Below, one piece after another: positions 8,410 through 17,464 of a stretch of DNA of 64,000 nucleotides. Each line of letters begins with the position of its first letter. Position 1 is the first letter of the stretch. This stretch comes from Eubacterium uniforme (GTDB taxonomy: Bacteria; Bacillota; Clostridia; Lachnospirales; Lachnospiraceae). A program made the position numbers and the translations under genes. The stretch is from assembly GCF_900167115.1 (NCBI RefSeq), contig NZ_FUXZ01000016.1:1-64000 (forward strand). Reading direction: 5' to 3'. The notes under the pieces are model-generated. The model was not told the origin of the DNA. It worked only from the letters and a program-made list of their open reading frames with translations, and ran no database searches.

Positions 8410-9573
8410 ATGACAAAAAAGAAGAGGATATTACAAGCAATTAAATATGTGTCTGAATTTGCTAAGAGATTTACAGTTTATATTGTAGTCATACTTATTG
8501 TTTTGGCATCTGCTCTTGAAATGGGACTTAGTAAAGAAAAATATTCGGAAAGCGAAAACAGATACTTAGCGCAATTCCCTGAATTTAGTTTTGAAACTCT
8601 TAAGAATGGAAAGTTTACTAAAGGACTTGAAGATTATTTATGTGATCATTTTCCGTTAAGAGATGATTTTATGAAGTTGTATGCCAAGGTGCAAAAGTTA
8701 GAAGGCAAAGAAGAGATAAATGGTGTATACGTTTGTAAGGATAACTATTATATCGAGAAACCAAAGCCTTATGAAAACATGGATAAATTTGTAAGACATG
8801 TAAATGGCTTAGCAAGTACGTACGAAAATTGCAATGTAAATTTAATGCTTGTACCAACGGCAATAACGATATATAAAGATAAGTTGCCAAAGAATGCAGA
8901 TGGTGGCTGTCAGTTAGAAGAGATAGAGAAAGTAAAAGAGAAGTTAGATTCTAAAGTCAATTTTATTGATGTAAGTGAAACTCTAAAAAAGGGAGCAGAA
9001 GAAGGCACGGTATTTTATAAGACAGATCATCACTGGACTACACTTGGTGCATACGATGCATTTAAAAAGTATTGTTCAGATTTAGGACTTGCTGAACATC
9101 CAATTGATGAATATACATTAACAGAGGTTAGTAAGGACTTTTATGGAACAATTAGTTCTAAAGTTAATGATAAAGACTTAAAACCAGATAAAATGGTAAG
9201 TTTTACAAAGAAGAATACTTTAGACATTAATTATCAAAATGCAACTGGACATGTTTTATACAATGAAGGTTATTTAAAAAGAAGAGATAAGTATTCATTT
9301 TTCCTTAACAACATTAATGATAAGATTGTAATTAAAAATAAAAAGATTAAGGAAGATAGAAAGGGAAAAAGCTTATTAGTATATAAGGATAGTTACGCTA
9401 ACTGCTTTATTCCATTTTTAGTAGATGAATATGAAACAATCATTGTATTAGATACAAGATATTATATGAACGGTGGCGAAGAACTAGTAGAAGACTACGG
9501 AGTAACAGACATTTTAGTATTATATAACATGAATACAGTTGACACAGACACAGGTGTTAGTGGAATTTATTAA
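8410..9573 (+). CDS. DHHW family protein (AlgX/AlgJ-like acyl transfer partner)
   Basis: This 387-residue protein has an N-terminal membrane anchor (about 18-38) and a large extracytoplasmic domain. The DHHW signature is present as KTDHHWTTLGAYDAF, and the later KSLLVYKDSYANCFIPFL segment corresponds to the conserved serine-containing block of this SGNH-like fold. Family members work with MBOAT proteins to transfer acetyl or other acyl groups to surface polysaccharides. It is the last gene of the operon, starting 11 bases after the MBOAT stop. Its stop codon is immediately followed by the structured repeat at 9576-9909, which may also serve as its 3' end. Confidence 0.9.
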   Translation: MTKKKRILQAIKYVSEFAKRFTVYIVVILIVLASALEMGLSKEKYSESENRYLAQFPEFSFETLKNGKFTKGLEDYLCDHFPLRDDFMKLYAKVQKLEGKEEINGVYVCKDNYYIEKPKPYENMDKFVRHVNGLASTYENCNVNLMLVPTAITIYKDKLPKNADGGCQLEEIEKVKEKLDSKVNFIDVSETLKKGAEEGTVFYKTDHHWTTLGAYDAFKKYCSDLGLAEHPIDEYTLTEVSKDFYGTISSKVNDKDLKPDKMVSFTKKNTLDINYQNATGHVLYNEGYLKRRDKYSFFLNNINDKIVIKNKKIKEDRKGKSLLVYKDSYANCFIPFLVDEYETIIVLDTRYYMNGGEELVEDYGVTDILVLYNMNTVDTDTGVSGIY

Positions 9574-9575
9574 AG

Positions 9576-9909
9576 TTATTTAAACACCCCATCTCCCAAG
9601 GAGGTTATATCTTCTAGCTGGGACCATAAGGGGTCTCTACACTTAGTAAGTAAGAGATGTTTGTTTATAAATACGATTAAGACGCAATAACGCGAAGCGT
9701 TATAATATAAAACAGAGGAGATGATTGAGCATTTATGCTTATAATCATCTCCTCTGTTTTATATTAGAATACTTGTATTCTGCGGCTTAATTGTAGATAT
9801 AACAATACAAGCATCTTTTACGAACTTAGTGTGGCTAGGGCACCCTTGATGTGCGAGAGCAGTGTCCAAGATAGACGATATACCTTCGGGGGGTGGGGTG
9901 TTTAAATAA
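9576..9909. repeat. Structured intergenic repeat, family A, copy 1 (expanded)
   Basis: The arms TTATTTAAACACCCCA (9576-9591) and TGGGGTGTTTAAATAA (9894-9909) are exact reverse complements. Inside them, TATATC and TCTA segments also pair. The core (9613-9648 and 9820-9876) shares long near-identical stretches with the element at 14573-14748: ggaccataa-ggggtctctacacttagt on the left and cgaacttagtgtggctaggg, then cacccttgatgtgcgagagcag, on the right. The centre holds an extra module with a 23-bp perfect inverted repeat. This element accounts for most of the gene-free 9574-10023 stretch; the remainder is the leuC promoter and leader. Confidence 0.85.
9696..9764. repeat. 23-bp perfect inverted repeat inside family A copy 1
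   Basis: AATATAAAACAGAGGAGATG(ATT) is repeated as its exact complement after a loop near 9725-9742. It sits where copy 2 has only a short apical hairpin, so it looks like a later insertion or expansion of the apical loop. A small GCGAAGC-capped hairpin precedes it at about 9687-9703. Confidence 0.75.
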
Positions 9910-9922
9910 GTTATATTATAAA

Positions 9923-9951
9923 TTTACAATTCACCTATTTTGTGGTATGAT
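9923..9951 (+). promoter_or_regulatory. Promoter of leuC
   Basis: TTTACA (9923-9928) and TATGAT (9946-9951) are 17 bp apart, some 70 bases upstream of the leuC start. Confidence 0.65.
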
Positions 9952-10023
9952 ATTCGAGTACGATTTTCAGAATTTTTAAATAGTACTTAAAAGAAGTTAA
10001 GTAGAAGAATGGAGGAAAAGTCT

Positions 10024-11289
10024 ATGGGAATGACGATGACTCAGAAGATTCTTGCAGCGCATGCAGGACTTCCTAGTGTTGAAGCAGGACAATTAATTGA
10101 AGCTAATTTAGACCTTGTATTAGGTAACGACGTTACAGCTCCTGTTGCAATTGGTGTACTTGAAGGTATGAATGTGGATGGAGTGTTTGATAAAGACAAA
10201 ATCGCACTTGTTCCTGACCATTTCACACCTAATAAGGACATTAAGTCAGCACAGCTTTGTAAATGCGTGAGAGAATTTGCTAATGAGAATGATATCACTA
10301 ATTATTTTGAAATTGGTGAAGTAGGTATTGAACATGCACTTTTGCCTGAAAAAGGTATTGTTGTTGCAGGTGATGTTGTAATTGGGGCAGACTCACATAC
10401 ATGTACTTACGGTGCACTTGGTGCTTTTTCAACAGGCGTAGGTAGTACAGATATGGCAGCAGGCATGGCAACAGGCCAGGCTTGGTTTAAGGTTCCATCA
10501 GCAATTAAGTTCGAACTTACTGGAAAGCCAGCTAAGTGGGTTAGCGGTAAAGATATTATTCTACATATCATCGGCATGATTGGTGTAGACGGAGCTTTAT
10601 ATAAATCAATGGAATTCGTTGGTGATGGTATTAAATACCTTTCAATGGATGACAGATTTTCAATGGCTAACATGGCTATTGAAGCAGGTGGAAAGAACGG
10701 TATTTTCCCAGTTGATGAAAAAACTATTGAATACATGAAGGAACATTCAGTTAGAGAGTTTAAGGTTTATGAACCTGATGAGGATGCAGTATATGATGAA
10801 ACATATACAATTGACTTATCCACATTAAAGCCAACAGTTGCATTCCCACATCTCCCAGAGAATACAAAGACTATCGATGAGGTTCCAGAAATCAAGATTG
10901 ATCAGGTTGTAATCGGTTCTTGTACAAATGGTCGTATTGAGGATATGAGAATTGCAGCTAAAATCTTAGAAGGAAGAAAGGTTGCAAAGGGAGTAAGAGT
11001 TATTGTTATTCCAGCAACTCAGGATATTTACCTTAAGTGCGTTGAAGAAGGATTAACTTCAACATTCATTAAGGCTGGAGCAGTATTCTCAGTTCCAACT
11101 TGTGGACCATGTTTAGGTGGACACATGGGTATTTTAGCAGATGGTGAAAAAGCTGTTTCAACAACTAACAGAAACTTCGTTGGTCGTATGGGACATGTTA
11201 CATCAGAAATCTATCTTGCATCTCCAGCAGTTGCAGCAGCATCAGCAGTTACAGGTAAGATTTCTAGCCCAGAGGAACTAGGTTTATAA
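10024..11289 (+). CDS. leuC: 3-isopropylmalate dehydratase large subunit (LeuC/HacA type)
   Basis: This 421-residue protein is an aconitase-superfamily large subunit. The three [4Fe-4S] ligands are visible as Cys300 in GSCTNGR and Cys360/Cys363 in [20 protein letters not shown] and FVGRMG are further family motifs. With the small subunit just downstream it isomerises 2- to 3-isopropylmalate in leucine synthesis. At about 420 residues it belongs to the shorter archaeal/clostridial HacA-like group, members of which can also act on homocitrate or citraconate, so specificity is not fixed by sequence alone. I prefer the ATG at 10024: GGAGG at 10011-10015 is 8 bases upstream, whereas the ATG at 10009 would overlap it. 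No leuA or leuB is adjacent. Confidence 0.9.
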   Translation: MGMTMTQKILAAHAGLPSVEAGQLIEANLDLVLGNDVTAPVAIGVLEGMNVDGVFDKDKIALVPDHFTPNKDIKSAQLCKCVREFANENDITNYFEIGEVGIEHALLPEKGIVVAGDVVIGADSHTCTYGALGAFSTGVGSTDMAAGMATGQAWFKVPSAIKFELTGKPAKWVSGKDIILHIIGMIGVDGALYKSMEFVGDGIKYLSMDDRFSMANMAIEAGGKNGIFPVDEKTIEYMKEHSVREFKVYEPDEDAVYDETYTIDLSTLKPTVAFPHLPENTKTIDEVPEIKIDQVVIGSCTNGRIEDMRIAAKILEGRKVAKGVRVIVIPATQDIYLKCVEEGLTSTFIKAGAVFSVPTCGPCLGGHMGILADGEKAVSTTNRNFVGRMGHVTSEIYLASPAVAAASAVTGKISSPEELGL

Positions 11290-11373
11290 AACGAACCAGT
11301 TAACATAAAATTGTTTATGATGAATATTAGCAAATGCATTGATTTGTTTATTATTCATTTAGAAAGGATAGAT

Positions 11374-11865
11374 ATGAAAGCAGAAGGCAAAGTATTTAAA
11401 TATGGCGATAATGTAGATACAGACGTTATCATTCCTGCAAGATATCTTAATGTTCCTGATGCAGAAGAACTTGCAAAACATTGTATGGAAGATATCGATA
11501 AGGATTTTGTAAATAAAGTTAATAAAGGCGACATTATTGTTGCCGATAAGAATTTTGGTTGTGGTTCATCAAGAGAGCATGCGCCAATCGCTATTAAGGC
11601 AGCTGGTGTAAGTTGTGTTATTGCTGAAACATTTGCTAGAATTTTCTATAGAAATGCTATTAACATTGGACTTCCAATTATTGAATGTGCAGAAGCTTCA
11701 AAGGGTATTGAAGCTGGCGATGAAGTAGAAGTTGATTTTGATAGCGGAGTAATAACTAATAAGACAAAGGGCACATCATTTAAGGGACAGCCATTCCCAC
11801 CATTTATGCAGAATATCATTTCAGCAGGTGGTTTGGTAAATTACATTAATAACAAGAAAAATTAA
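11374..11865 (+). CDS. leuD: 3-isopropylmalate dehydratase small subunit
   Basis: This 163-residue protein is the swivel-domain partner of LeuC. It contains [14 protein letters not shown] near the N-terminus, the substrate-loop signature [18 protein letters not shown], and [11 protein letters not shown]. The ATG at 11374 follows AGAAAGG. An in-frame upstream extension is possible on paper, but it would add a non-homologous stretch and lacks a binding site. The gap to leuC is about 85 bases, longer than the other spacings here, but both genes are on the same strand with no terminator between them. Confidence 0.9.
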   Translation: MKAEGKVFKYGDNVDTDVIIPARYLNVPDAEELAKHCMEDIDKDFVNKVNKGDIIVADKNFGCGSSREHAPIAIKAAGVSCVIAETFARIFYRNAINIGLPIIECAEASKGIEAGDEVEVDFDSGVITNKTKGTSFKGQPFPPFMQNIISAGGLVNYINNKKN

Positions 11866-11887
11866 TTTATAAGTTAAGGAGTCGTTT

Positions 11888-13375
11888 ATGAGTACACTTT
11901 ATAAAAGTACAAGAAGTGATAGTAAAACTTTCACAGCTAGTGAAGCAATTTTAAAAGGTCTTGCAGATGATGGTGGCTTATTTGTGCCTACATCAATACC
12001 TGCATTAGATGTTAGTATTGAAGAATTATCAAAGATGGATTACAAGGAAGTAGCATATAATGTTATGAAGAACTTCCTTTCAGATTTTACAGAAGAAGAA
12101 TTAAAGGATTGTATCAATAAAGCATATGATAGTAAGTTTGATACAGAGGAGATTGCACCTTTGGTAGAAGTTGAAGGCGCATACTACCTTGAGTTATTCC
12201 ATGGAAGCACAATTGCTTTTAAGGATATGGCTTTATCAATACTTCCACATCTTCTTACAACATCAGCTAAAAAGAACAACATCAATAATGAAATTGTTAT
12301 TTTAACAGCTACATCAGGTGATACTGGTAAGGCTGCAATGGCAGGATTTGCTGATGTTCCTGGTACAAGAATTATTGTATTTTACCCAGCTGGTGGTGTT
12401 AGTTCAATTCAGGAAAAACAGATGGTTACACAGAAGGGTGATAACACATATGTTGTTTCAATTAATGGTAACTTCGATGAAGCACAAAGTGGTGTAAAAG
12501 CTATATTTGGTGATAAGGAACTTGCTAAGGAAATGGCTGATAAGGGATTCCAGTTCTCATCAGCTAATTCAATCAACATTGGTAGATTAGTTCCTCAGAT
12601 TGCATACTATGTATATGCATATGCTAAGCTTTTCGCAGAAGGAAAAGTAGCTAAAGATGAAAAGATTAATGTTGTAGTTCCAACTGGTAACTTTGGTAAT
12701 ATCTTAGCAGCATTCTATGCTAAGAACATGGGACTTCCAATTGATAAATTAATCTGTGCATCTAACGATAATAAAGTATTATATGATTTCTTTGAAACAG
12801 GTGTTTATGATAAGAATAGAGAATTCATGCTTACAATTTCTCCATCAATGGACATTCTTATTTCAAGTAACTTAGAAAGACTTATCTATAGAATCGCTGG
12901 TAATAGTTATGAAAAGAATGCTGCATTAATGGAAGATTTAAAGACAAAGGGTAAATATGAAATCACACCTGAGATGAAGGCTGAACTTAAGGACTTCTAT
13001 GGTAACTATGCTTCAGAAGCAGAACTTTCAAAGACAATTAAGGATACATATGAAAGCTGTGGTTATATTATGGATACACATACTGCAGTTGCTGCTACAG
13101 TATATGATAAATATAAGAAGGCTACAGGTGATAACAAGACAACAGTTATTGCATCAACAGCAAGCCCATTTAAGTTTACAAGATCAGTTATGAACGCAAT
13201 TGATCCAAAGTATGATGAAAAGGGTGATTTTGAATTAGTTGATGAACTTAGTCGTATTGGTAACGTAGCAGTTCCTAATGCAATTGAGGAAATCAGAAAT
13301 GCAGATGTTCGTCATAATAACAACTGTGATGTTGATGGCATGAAGGATATCGTTAAAAAGTTTTTAGGTATTTAA
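11888..13375 (+). CDS. thrC: Threonine synthase
   Basis: This 495-residue PLP enzyme converts O-phosphohomoserine to threonine. The PLP lysine is Lys112 in HGSTIAFKDMALS; the phosphate-binding and domain motifs TATSGDTGKAA and VPTGNFGNILAA are present. The length matches the longer bacterial/yeast-type threonine synthase. It starts 22 bases after leuD, with AAGGAG in front, so branched-chain and threonine synthesis genes are grouped. The leader contains no T-box or attenuator that I can see. Confidence 0.94.
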   Translation: MSTLYKSTRSDSKTFTASEAILKGLADDGGLFVPTSIPALDVSIEELSKMDYKEVAYNVMKNFLSDFTEEELKDCINKAYDSKFDTEEIAPLVEVEGAYYLELFHGSTIAFKDMALSILPHLLTTSAKKNNINNEIVILTATSGDTGKAAMAGFADVPGTRIIVFYPAGGVSSIQEKQMVTQKGDNTYVVSINGNFDEAQSGVKAIFGDKELAKEMADKGFQFSSANSINIGRLVPQIAYYVYAYAKLFAEGKVAKDEKINVVVPTGNFGNILAAFYAKNMGLPIDKLICASNDNKVLYDFFETGVYDKNREFMLTISPSMDILISSNLERLIYRIAGNSYEKNAALMEDLKTKGKYEITPEMKAELKDFYGNYASEAELSKTIKDTYESCGYIMDTHTAVAATVYDKYKKATGDNKTTVIASTASPFKFTRSVMNAIDPKYDEKGDFELVDELSRIGNVAVPNAIEEIRNADVRHNNNCDVDGMKDIVKKFLGI

Positions 13376-13446
13376 GAGGGGATTCCTGCTTAGTCAGGAT
13401 AATATAAAACTATATAACGGGAAACCGTGGAAATTGGAGGAGCAAG

Positions 13447-14499
13447 ATGAAAATTACTAAATCAGAATTCGGTAAGACTAAGGATGGAAAAGTAGCTTAC
13501 CTATATGAAATTACAAATAGCAAAAACGCTAAATTAACAGTTACAAACTATGGCGCAATTATGGTTAACATTATTGTACCTGATAAGGATGGTAATTTTG
13601 CAGATGTATTACTTGGCTATGATAAGCTTGAGGATTATTTTGAAAATCCAAGTGCACATGGTGCAGTAGTAGGTAGAAATGCTAACCGTATTGAAAAAGC
13701 ACAGTTTGTACTTAATGGTGAAGTTATAAAAATGGAAGTTAATGACAATGATAACAACTTACATAGTGGATCAAACTCATACTTCTATAGATTATATGAT
13801 GAAGTTGCTGTAAATGAAGCTGAAGGTTTCGTTACATTTAGACTTTTAAGCCCAGATGGAGACCAGAATCTTCCAGGTAATCTTACATTTGATGTAACAT
13901 ATAAGTTTACAGAGGATAATGAAGTAGTTATTAACTATAAGGCTGTATCTGATAAGGATACAATCATTAATCCAACAAATCATTCATACTTTAACTTAAA
14001 TGGTCATAACAGTGGATGTGCACTTGATCACATCATTTGGGTTGATGCTGATAAATTTACTGTTGCTGATGAACATGCTATTCCACATGGTGAAGAAAGA
14101 GATGTAACAGGAACAGTATTTGATTTTAGAACTCCAAAGAGTGCTAGAGAAGGCAATAAGTCAACAGATATGCAGATTGCATCTGCTAGCGGTTATGATA
14201 GAAACTTCGTACTTAATAATCCAACACTTGATAAGCCTATCGCTAGAATTGAAGGTGATAAGTCAGGTAGGGTAATGGAAATTTTCACTACACTTCCAGG
14301 ACTTCAGTTCTATGCTGGAAACTTCATTGGACTTAACGAAGTATCAAAGGATGGTTATATTTACAAGGGCAATGATGGACTTGCATTTGAAAGTCAGTAT
14401 GCACCTAATGCAGTTAACCTTCCACAGTTCCCACAGCCATTTTATAAAGCTGGTGAGGAATATAATTCAACTACAATTTATAAGTTTAGCGCAAAGTAA
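13447..14499 (+). CDS. galM: Aldose 1-epimerase (galactose mutarotase)
   Basis: This 350-residue protein interconverts alpha and beta anomers of galactose or glucose. His179 in NPTNHSYFNLNGH and Glu315 in FESQYAPNA are the expected acid/base pair; GRNANRI and the NLHSGS segment are also typical. A strong GGAGG precedes the ATG at 13447. The roughly 70-base gap after thrC contains three small hairpins (CCTG/CAGG, ATATA/TATAT, ACGG/CCGT) but no terminator, so read-through from thrC is possible. Confidence 0.93.
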   Translation: MKITKSEFGKTKDGKVAYLYEITNSKNAKLTVTNYGAIMVNIIVPDKDGNFADVLLGYDKLEDYFENPSAHGAVVGRNANRIEKAQFVLNGEVIKMEVNDNDNNLHSGSNSYFYRLYDEVAVNEAEGFVTFRLLSPDGDQNLPGNLTFDVTYKFTEDNEVVINYKAVSDKDTIINPTNHSYFNLNGHNSGCALDHIIWVDADKFTVADEHAIPHGEERDVTGTVFDFRTPKSAREGNKSTDMQIASASGYDRNFVLNNPTLDKPIARIEGDKSGRVMEIFTTLPGLQFYAGNFIGLNEVSKDGYIYKGNDGLAFESQYAPNAVNLPQFPQPFYKAGEEYNSTTIYKFSAK

Positions 14500-14519
14500 A
14501 TTCTTATAATAAATATATA

Positions 14520-14552
14520 AATACACGCAGGTTAATCCCTGCGTGTATTTTA
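14520..14552 (+). terminator. Terminator of galM
   Basis: A 12-bp stem (AATACACGCAGG with CCTGCGTGTATT) is followed by a short T run. It starts about 20 bases after the galM stop. Confidence 0.9.
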
Positions 14553-14572
14553 AACTATGTGAGAAAGGTAAA

Positions 14573-14748
14573 AATTCCATGCATAAAGTGAGTATATACA
14601 TATTCTAGCACGGACCATAAAGGGTCTCTACACTTAGTGAGCATCGATATTTATCGAATGCGAACTTAGTGTGGCTAGGGGCACCCTTGATGTGCGAGAG
14701 CAGAGTCCGGGATAGACTATGTATATATCCACTTAAATGCATGGAATT
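14573..14748. repeat. Structured intergenic repeat, family A, copy 2 (compact)
   Basis: Outer arms AATTCCATGCAT (14573-14584) and ATGCATGGAATT (14737-14748) are reverse complements, and pairing continues inward through GTATATACATA/TATGTATATAT. The core carries GGACCATAAA-GGGTC, CTACACTTAGT opposite ACTTAGTGTGG, a GCAC/GTGC hairpin followed by GAGAGCAG, and GTCC closing on GGAC. Core sequence is nearly identical to copy 1; outer arms are unrelated to it. The right arm contains the first possible start codon of the downstream gene. Confidence 0.85.
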
Positions 14749-15372
14749 ATGAAAAATATGACAGAGATTAAATATAGTGATGCTGATAACTTCGATTTTT
14801 TAGGTATGTTATCTAGAATGAGATATATAAATAGATGGGGACTTATGAGAAATACCATTAATGAGAATATCGCTGAACATAGTTTGGATGTTGCATTTAT
14901 TGCGCATGCACTTAGTGTAATTAGTAATGTGTATTTTAATGGTAATATAGATATTGAACATGTAACAATGCTTGCAATGTATCATGATACATCAGAGATT
15001 ATTACGGGAGATTTACCTACACCAATTAAGTATTATGCGCCTGATATAAAGAAGGCATATAAAGATGTAGAAAATGTTGCAATTGAAAAACTCTTATCTG
15101 AGCTTCCAGAGGAGATGAGAGATTATTATAAAAACATTTTGCATGTTGAAAATAATAGTTATGAGGAACGTAGAATAGTTAAGGCTGCTGATAAGATTTC
15201 AGCTTTGGTTAAGTGTATGGAAGAGATAAGCATGGGTAACCATGACTTTGATAGTGCTAAGGAAACACTTGAAAATACTATTAAAAAGATGGAGATGGAA
15301 GAAGTTGATTTCTTTATGGAGCATTTTCTTCCAGCTTATAATAAAACACTTGATGAACAATCAAAATTATAG
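14737..15372 (+). CDS. HD-domain 5'-deoxynucleotidase, YfbR family
   Basis: About 211 residues. HD-superfamily metal-binding motifs appear in order: AEHSLDV, YHDTSEIITGDLPTPIKY and VKAADKI; INRWGLMRN is typical of YfbR nucleotidases, which dephosphorylate deoxynucleoside monophosphates. Start choice is difficult. ATGs at 14737, 14749 and 14758 are all in frame and none has a good ribosome-binding site. The only good one, AGAAAGG at 14562-14568, lies before the repeat element and is followed at normal spacing by another ATGCAT (14579). The element may thus have displaced the start region. I list the longest form; the true protein may begin a few residues later. Confidence 0.85.
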   Translation: MHGIMKNMTEIKYSDADNFDFLGMLSRMRYINRWGLMRNTINENIAEHSLDVAFIAHALSVISNVYFNGNIDIEHVTMLAMYHDTSEIITGDLPTPIKYYAPDIKKAYKDVENVAIEKLLSELPEEMRDYYKNILHVENNSYEERRIVKAADKISALVKCMEEISMGNHDFDSAKETLENTIKKMEMEEVDFFMEHFLPAYNKTLDEQSKL

Positions 15373-15414
15373 GATTGTTTACATGTAGAGATTAGAAAAA
15401 GGAATTATTCTAGC

Positions 15415-17421
15415 ATGGGAAAGAAAGTATTTATAGCAGAAAAGCCTAGTGTGGCGAATGAATTTGCTAAGGCATTAAAATTAAATACAAAAAAACATGA
15501 TGGATATTTAGAATCGGATGAAGCGATAGTAACCTGGTGTGTTGGTCATCTTGTAAGACTTAGTTATCCTGAAGTTTATAATGAAAGCCTAAAGAGGTGG
15601 TCACTTGATACTATTCCATTTATGCCTAAGGAATATAAGTATGAGGTTATAGATGGGGTTAAGAAGCAGTTTAACATTGTTAAGGGACTTCTTACTAGGG
15701 ATGATGTCGATACTATATATATTTGTACTGACTCAGGACGTGAAGGAGAATATATTTATAGACTTGTTGATCAGGAAGCTAAAGTTGGTGCTGATAAACA
15801 AAGAAAAAGAGTTTGGATTGATTCACAGACAGAGGAAGAAATCATTAGAGGAATTAAGGAAGCTAAGGATTGGAAAGAGTATGATAAACTTTCAGATAGT
15901 GCATATTTACGTGCCAAAGAAGATTATCTTATGGGCATAAATTTTTCAAGAGTATTATCACTTAAGTATGGTAATAGTATTGCAAACTTCCTTAATGAAA
16001 AGTATGCAGTTGTTTCTGTGGGAAGAGTTATGACCTGTGTTCTTGGAATGATTGTTAAAAGAGAACGAGAAATAAGAGAATTTGTTAAGACTCCATTTTA
16101 TCGAATAATTGCTAAGTGTGGAAGTGAAGATGGTTTTGAGATGGAATGGAAAGTTAATGAAAAATCTTTCTATGCAGGACTTCCAGTTTTATATAAGGAT
16201 AATGGATTCTTAGAAGAAGCGGAGGCTAAACGATTTATTGAAGCTTTAAAGAAAAATGATCCGCTTGAAATGACAGTTAGTGAAATTTCAAAAAAGACTG
16301 AAAAGAAGAATCCACCGCTCTTATATAACTTAGCAGAAGCGCAGAATGACTGTTCTAAGATATTTAAAATTGCACCAAATGATACTCTTAAGGTTATTCA
16401 GGAATTATATGAGAAAAAATTAGTAACCTATCCAAGAACTGATGCCAGAGTTTTATCTACGGCAGTTGCTAAGGAAATTACTAAAAATTTAAATGGTCTT
16501 AAGAATAACAAGGCATATGGAGGATATGCGAGTAAAATACTAGGGAGTGGCGCATATAAAGGTCTTGAAAAGACTAAGTATGTTAATGATAAACAGATAA
16601 CAGATCATTATGCTATTATTCCAACAGGTGTTAATTCAAATAGTCTTACACCTGGTAGTTTACAAGAAGGTGTGTATAACCTAATTGTTAAAAGATTTCT
16701 TAGTATTTTTTATCCTGCAGCAGTATATAAGAAAATTAATATAACTGGGTGCATGGAGTGCGATAGAAGTTTATTAAAGGATGGTGAAACACCAGACAAT
16801 ATGAGTAGTGAAGTATTTAGCACTTCTGTAAAGGTTTTAGAATCGCCTGGATATTTGGAAATAGCTGGTATGCCAAATGATGATAAAGAAGGTGGACAGG
16901 ATATGTTTTCCTTATTGAATGGTATACGAAAAAATGATAAAATAAATATTGCTGATATATATGAAAAGATGGGAGAAACTTCTCCACCTAAAAGATATAA
17001 TTCAGGTTCGCTTATACTTGCCATGGAGAATGCAGGTCAACTTATTGAAGATGAAGAACTTCGTGAGCAGATTAAGGGTAGTGGTATTGGAACAAGCGCG
17101 ACAAGGGCTGAAATAATAGATAAGCTTATTAGAAATAAGTATATCTCACTTAATAAAAAGACTCAGATTATTTCACCCAAATTAATGGGTGAGATGATTT
17201 ATGATGTAGTATCAGCATCGATTAATCAGTTACTTAATCCAGAACTTACAGCCAGTTGGGAAAAAGGCCTTACAATGGTTGCACAAGGAGAGATAAGTGC
17301 GGAAGAGTATATGCAAAAGTTAGAAGGATTTGTTGAGAGAAGAACTAATTATGTTAAGGGAGTTAACAATCAGTCAAAGCTTAGAGCATATTATCAGAGA
17401 GCAGCGGCTAATTATAAATAG
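15415..17421 (+). CDS. topB: DNA topoisomerase III
   Basis: This 668-residue type IA topoisomerase relaxes and decatenates DNA. The Toprim domain begins at VFIAEKPSVANEFAKAL and continues to the TDSGREGEYIYR acidic motif. The active-site tyrosine is Tyr339 in TYPRTDARVLS; VGRVMTC and GIGTSATRAEII are other family motifs. There is no C-terminal zinc-finger domain, which is normal for short TopB proteins. The ATG at 15415 follows AAAAAGGA at a slightly long spacing. glmS starts 44 bases downstream. Confidence 0.95.
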   Translation: MGKKVFIAEKPSVANEFAKALKLNTKKHDGYLESDEAIVTWCVGHLVRLSYPEVYNESLKRWSLDTIPFMPKEYKYEVIDGVKKQFNIVKGLLTRDDVDTIYICTDSGREGEYIYRLVDQEAKVGADKQRKRVWIDSQTEEEIIRGIKEAKDWKEYDKLSDSAYLRAKEDYLMGINFSRVLSLKYGNSIANFLNEKYAVVSVGRVMTCVLGMIVKREREIREFVKTPFYRIIAKCGSEDGFEMEWKVNEKSFYAGLPVLYKDNGFLEEAEAKRFIEALKKNDPLEMTVSEISKKTEKKNPPLLYNLAEAQNDCSKIFKIAPNDTLKVIQELYEKKLVTYPRTDARVLSTAVAKEITKNLNGLKNNKAYGGYASKILGSGAYKGLEKTKYVNDKQITDHYAIIPTGVNSNSLTPGSLQEGVYNLIVKRFLSIFYPAAVYKKINITGCMECDRSLLKDGETPDNMSSEVFSTSVKVLESPGYLEIAGMPNDDKEGGQDMFSLLNGIRKNDKINIADIYEKMGETSPPKRYNSGSLILAMENAGQLIEDEELREQIKGSGIGTSATRAEIIDKLIRNKYISLNKKTQIISPKLMGEMIYDVVSASINQLLNPELTASWEKGLTMVAQGEISAEEYMQKLEGFVERRTNYVKGVNNQSKLRAYYQRAAANYK

Positions 17422-17464
17422 TCGCTTTTGAGTGAAAATTTACCAAGAATAAGGAGGACATAAT

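Noticed and set aside
17421-17464. glmS ribozyme upstream of glmS
   Set aside because: Only 43 bases separate topB and glmS, too short for the ribozyme core, and no matching sequence is present.
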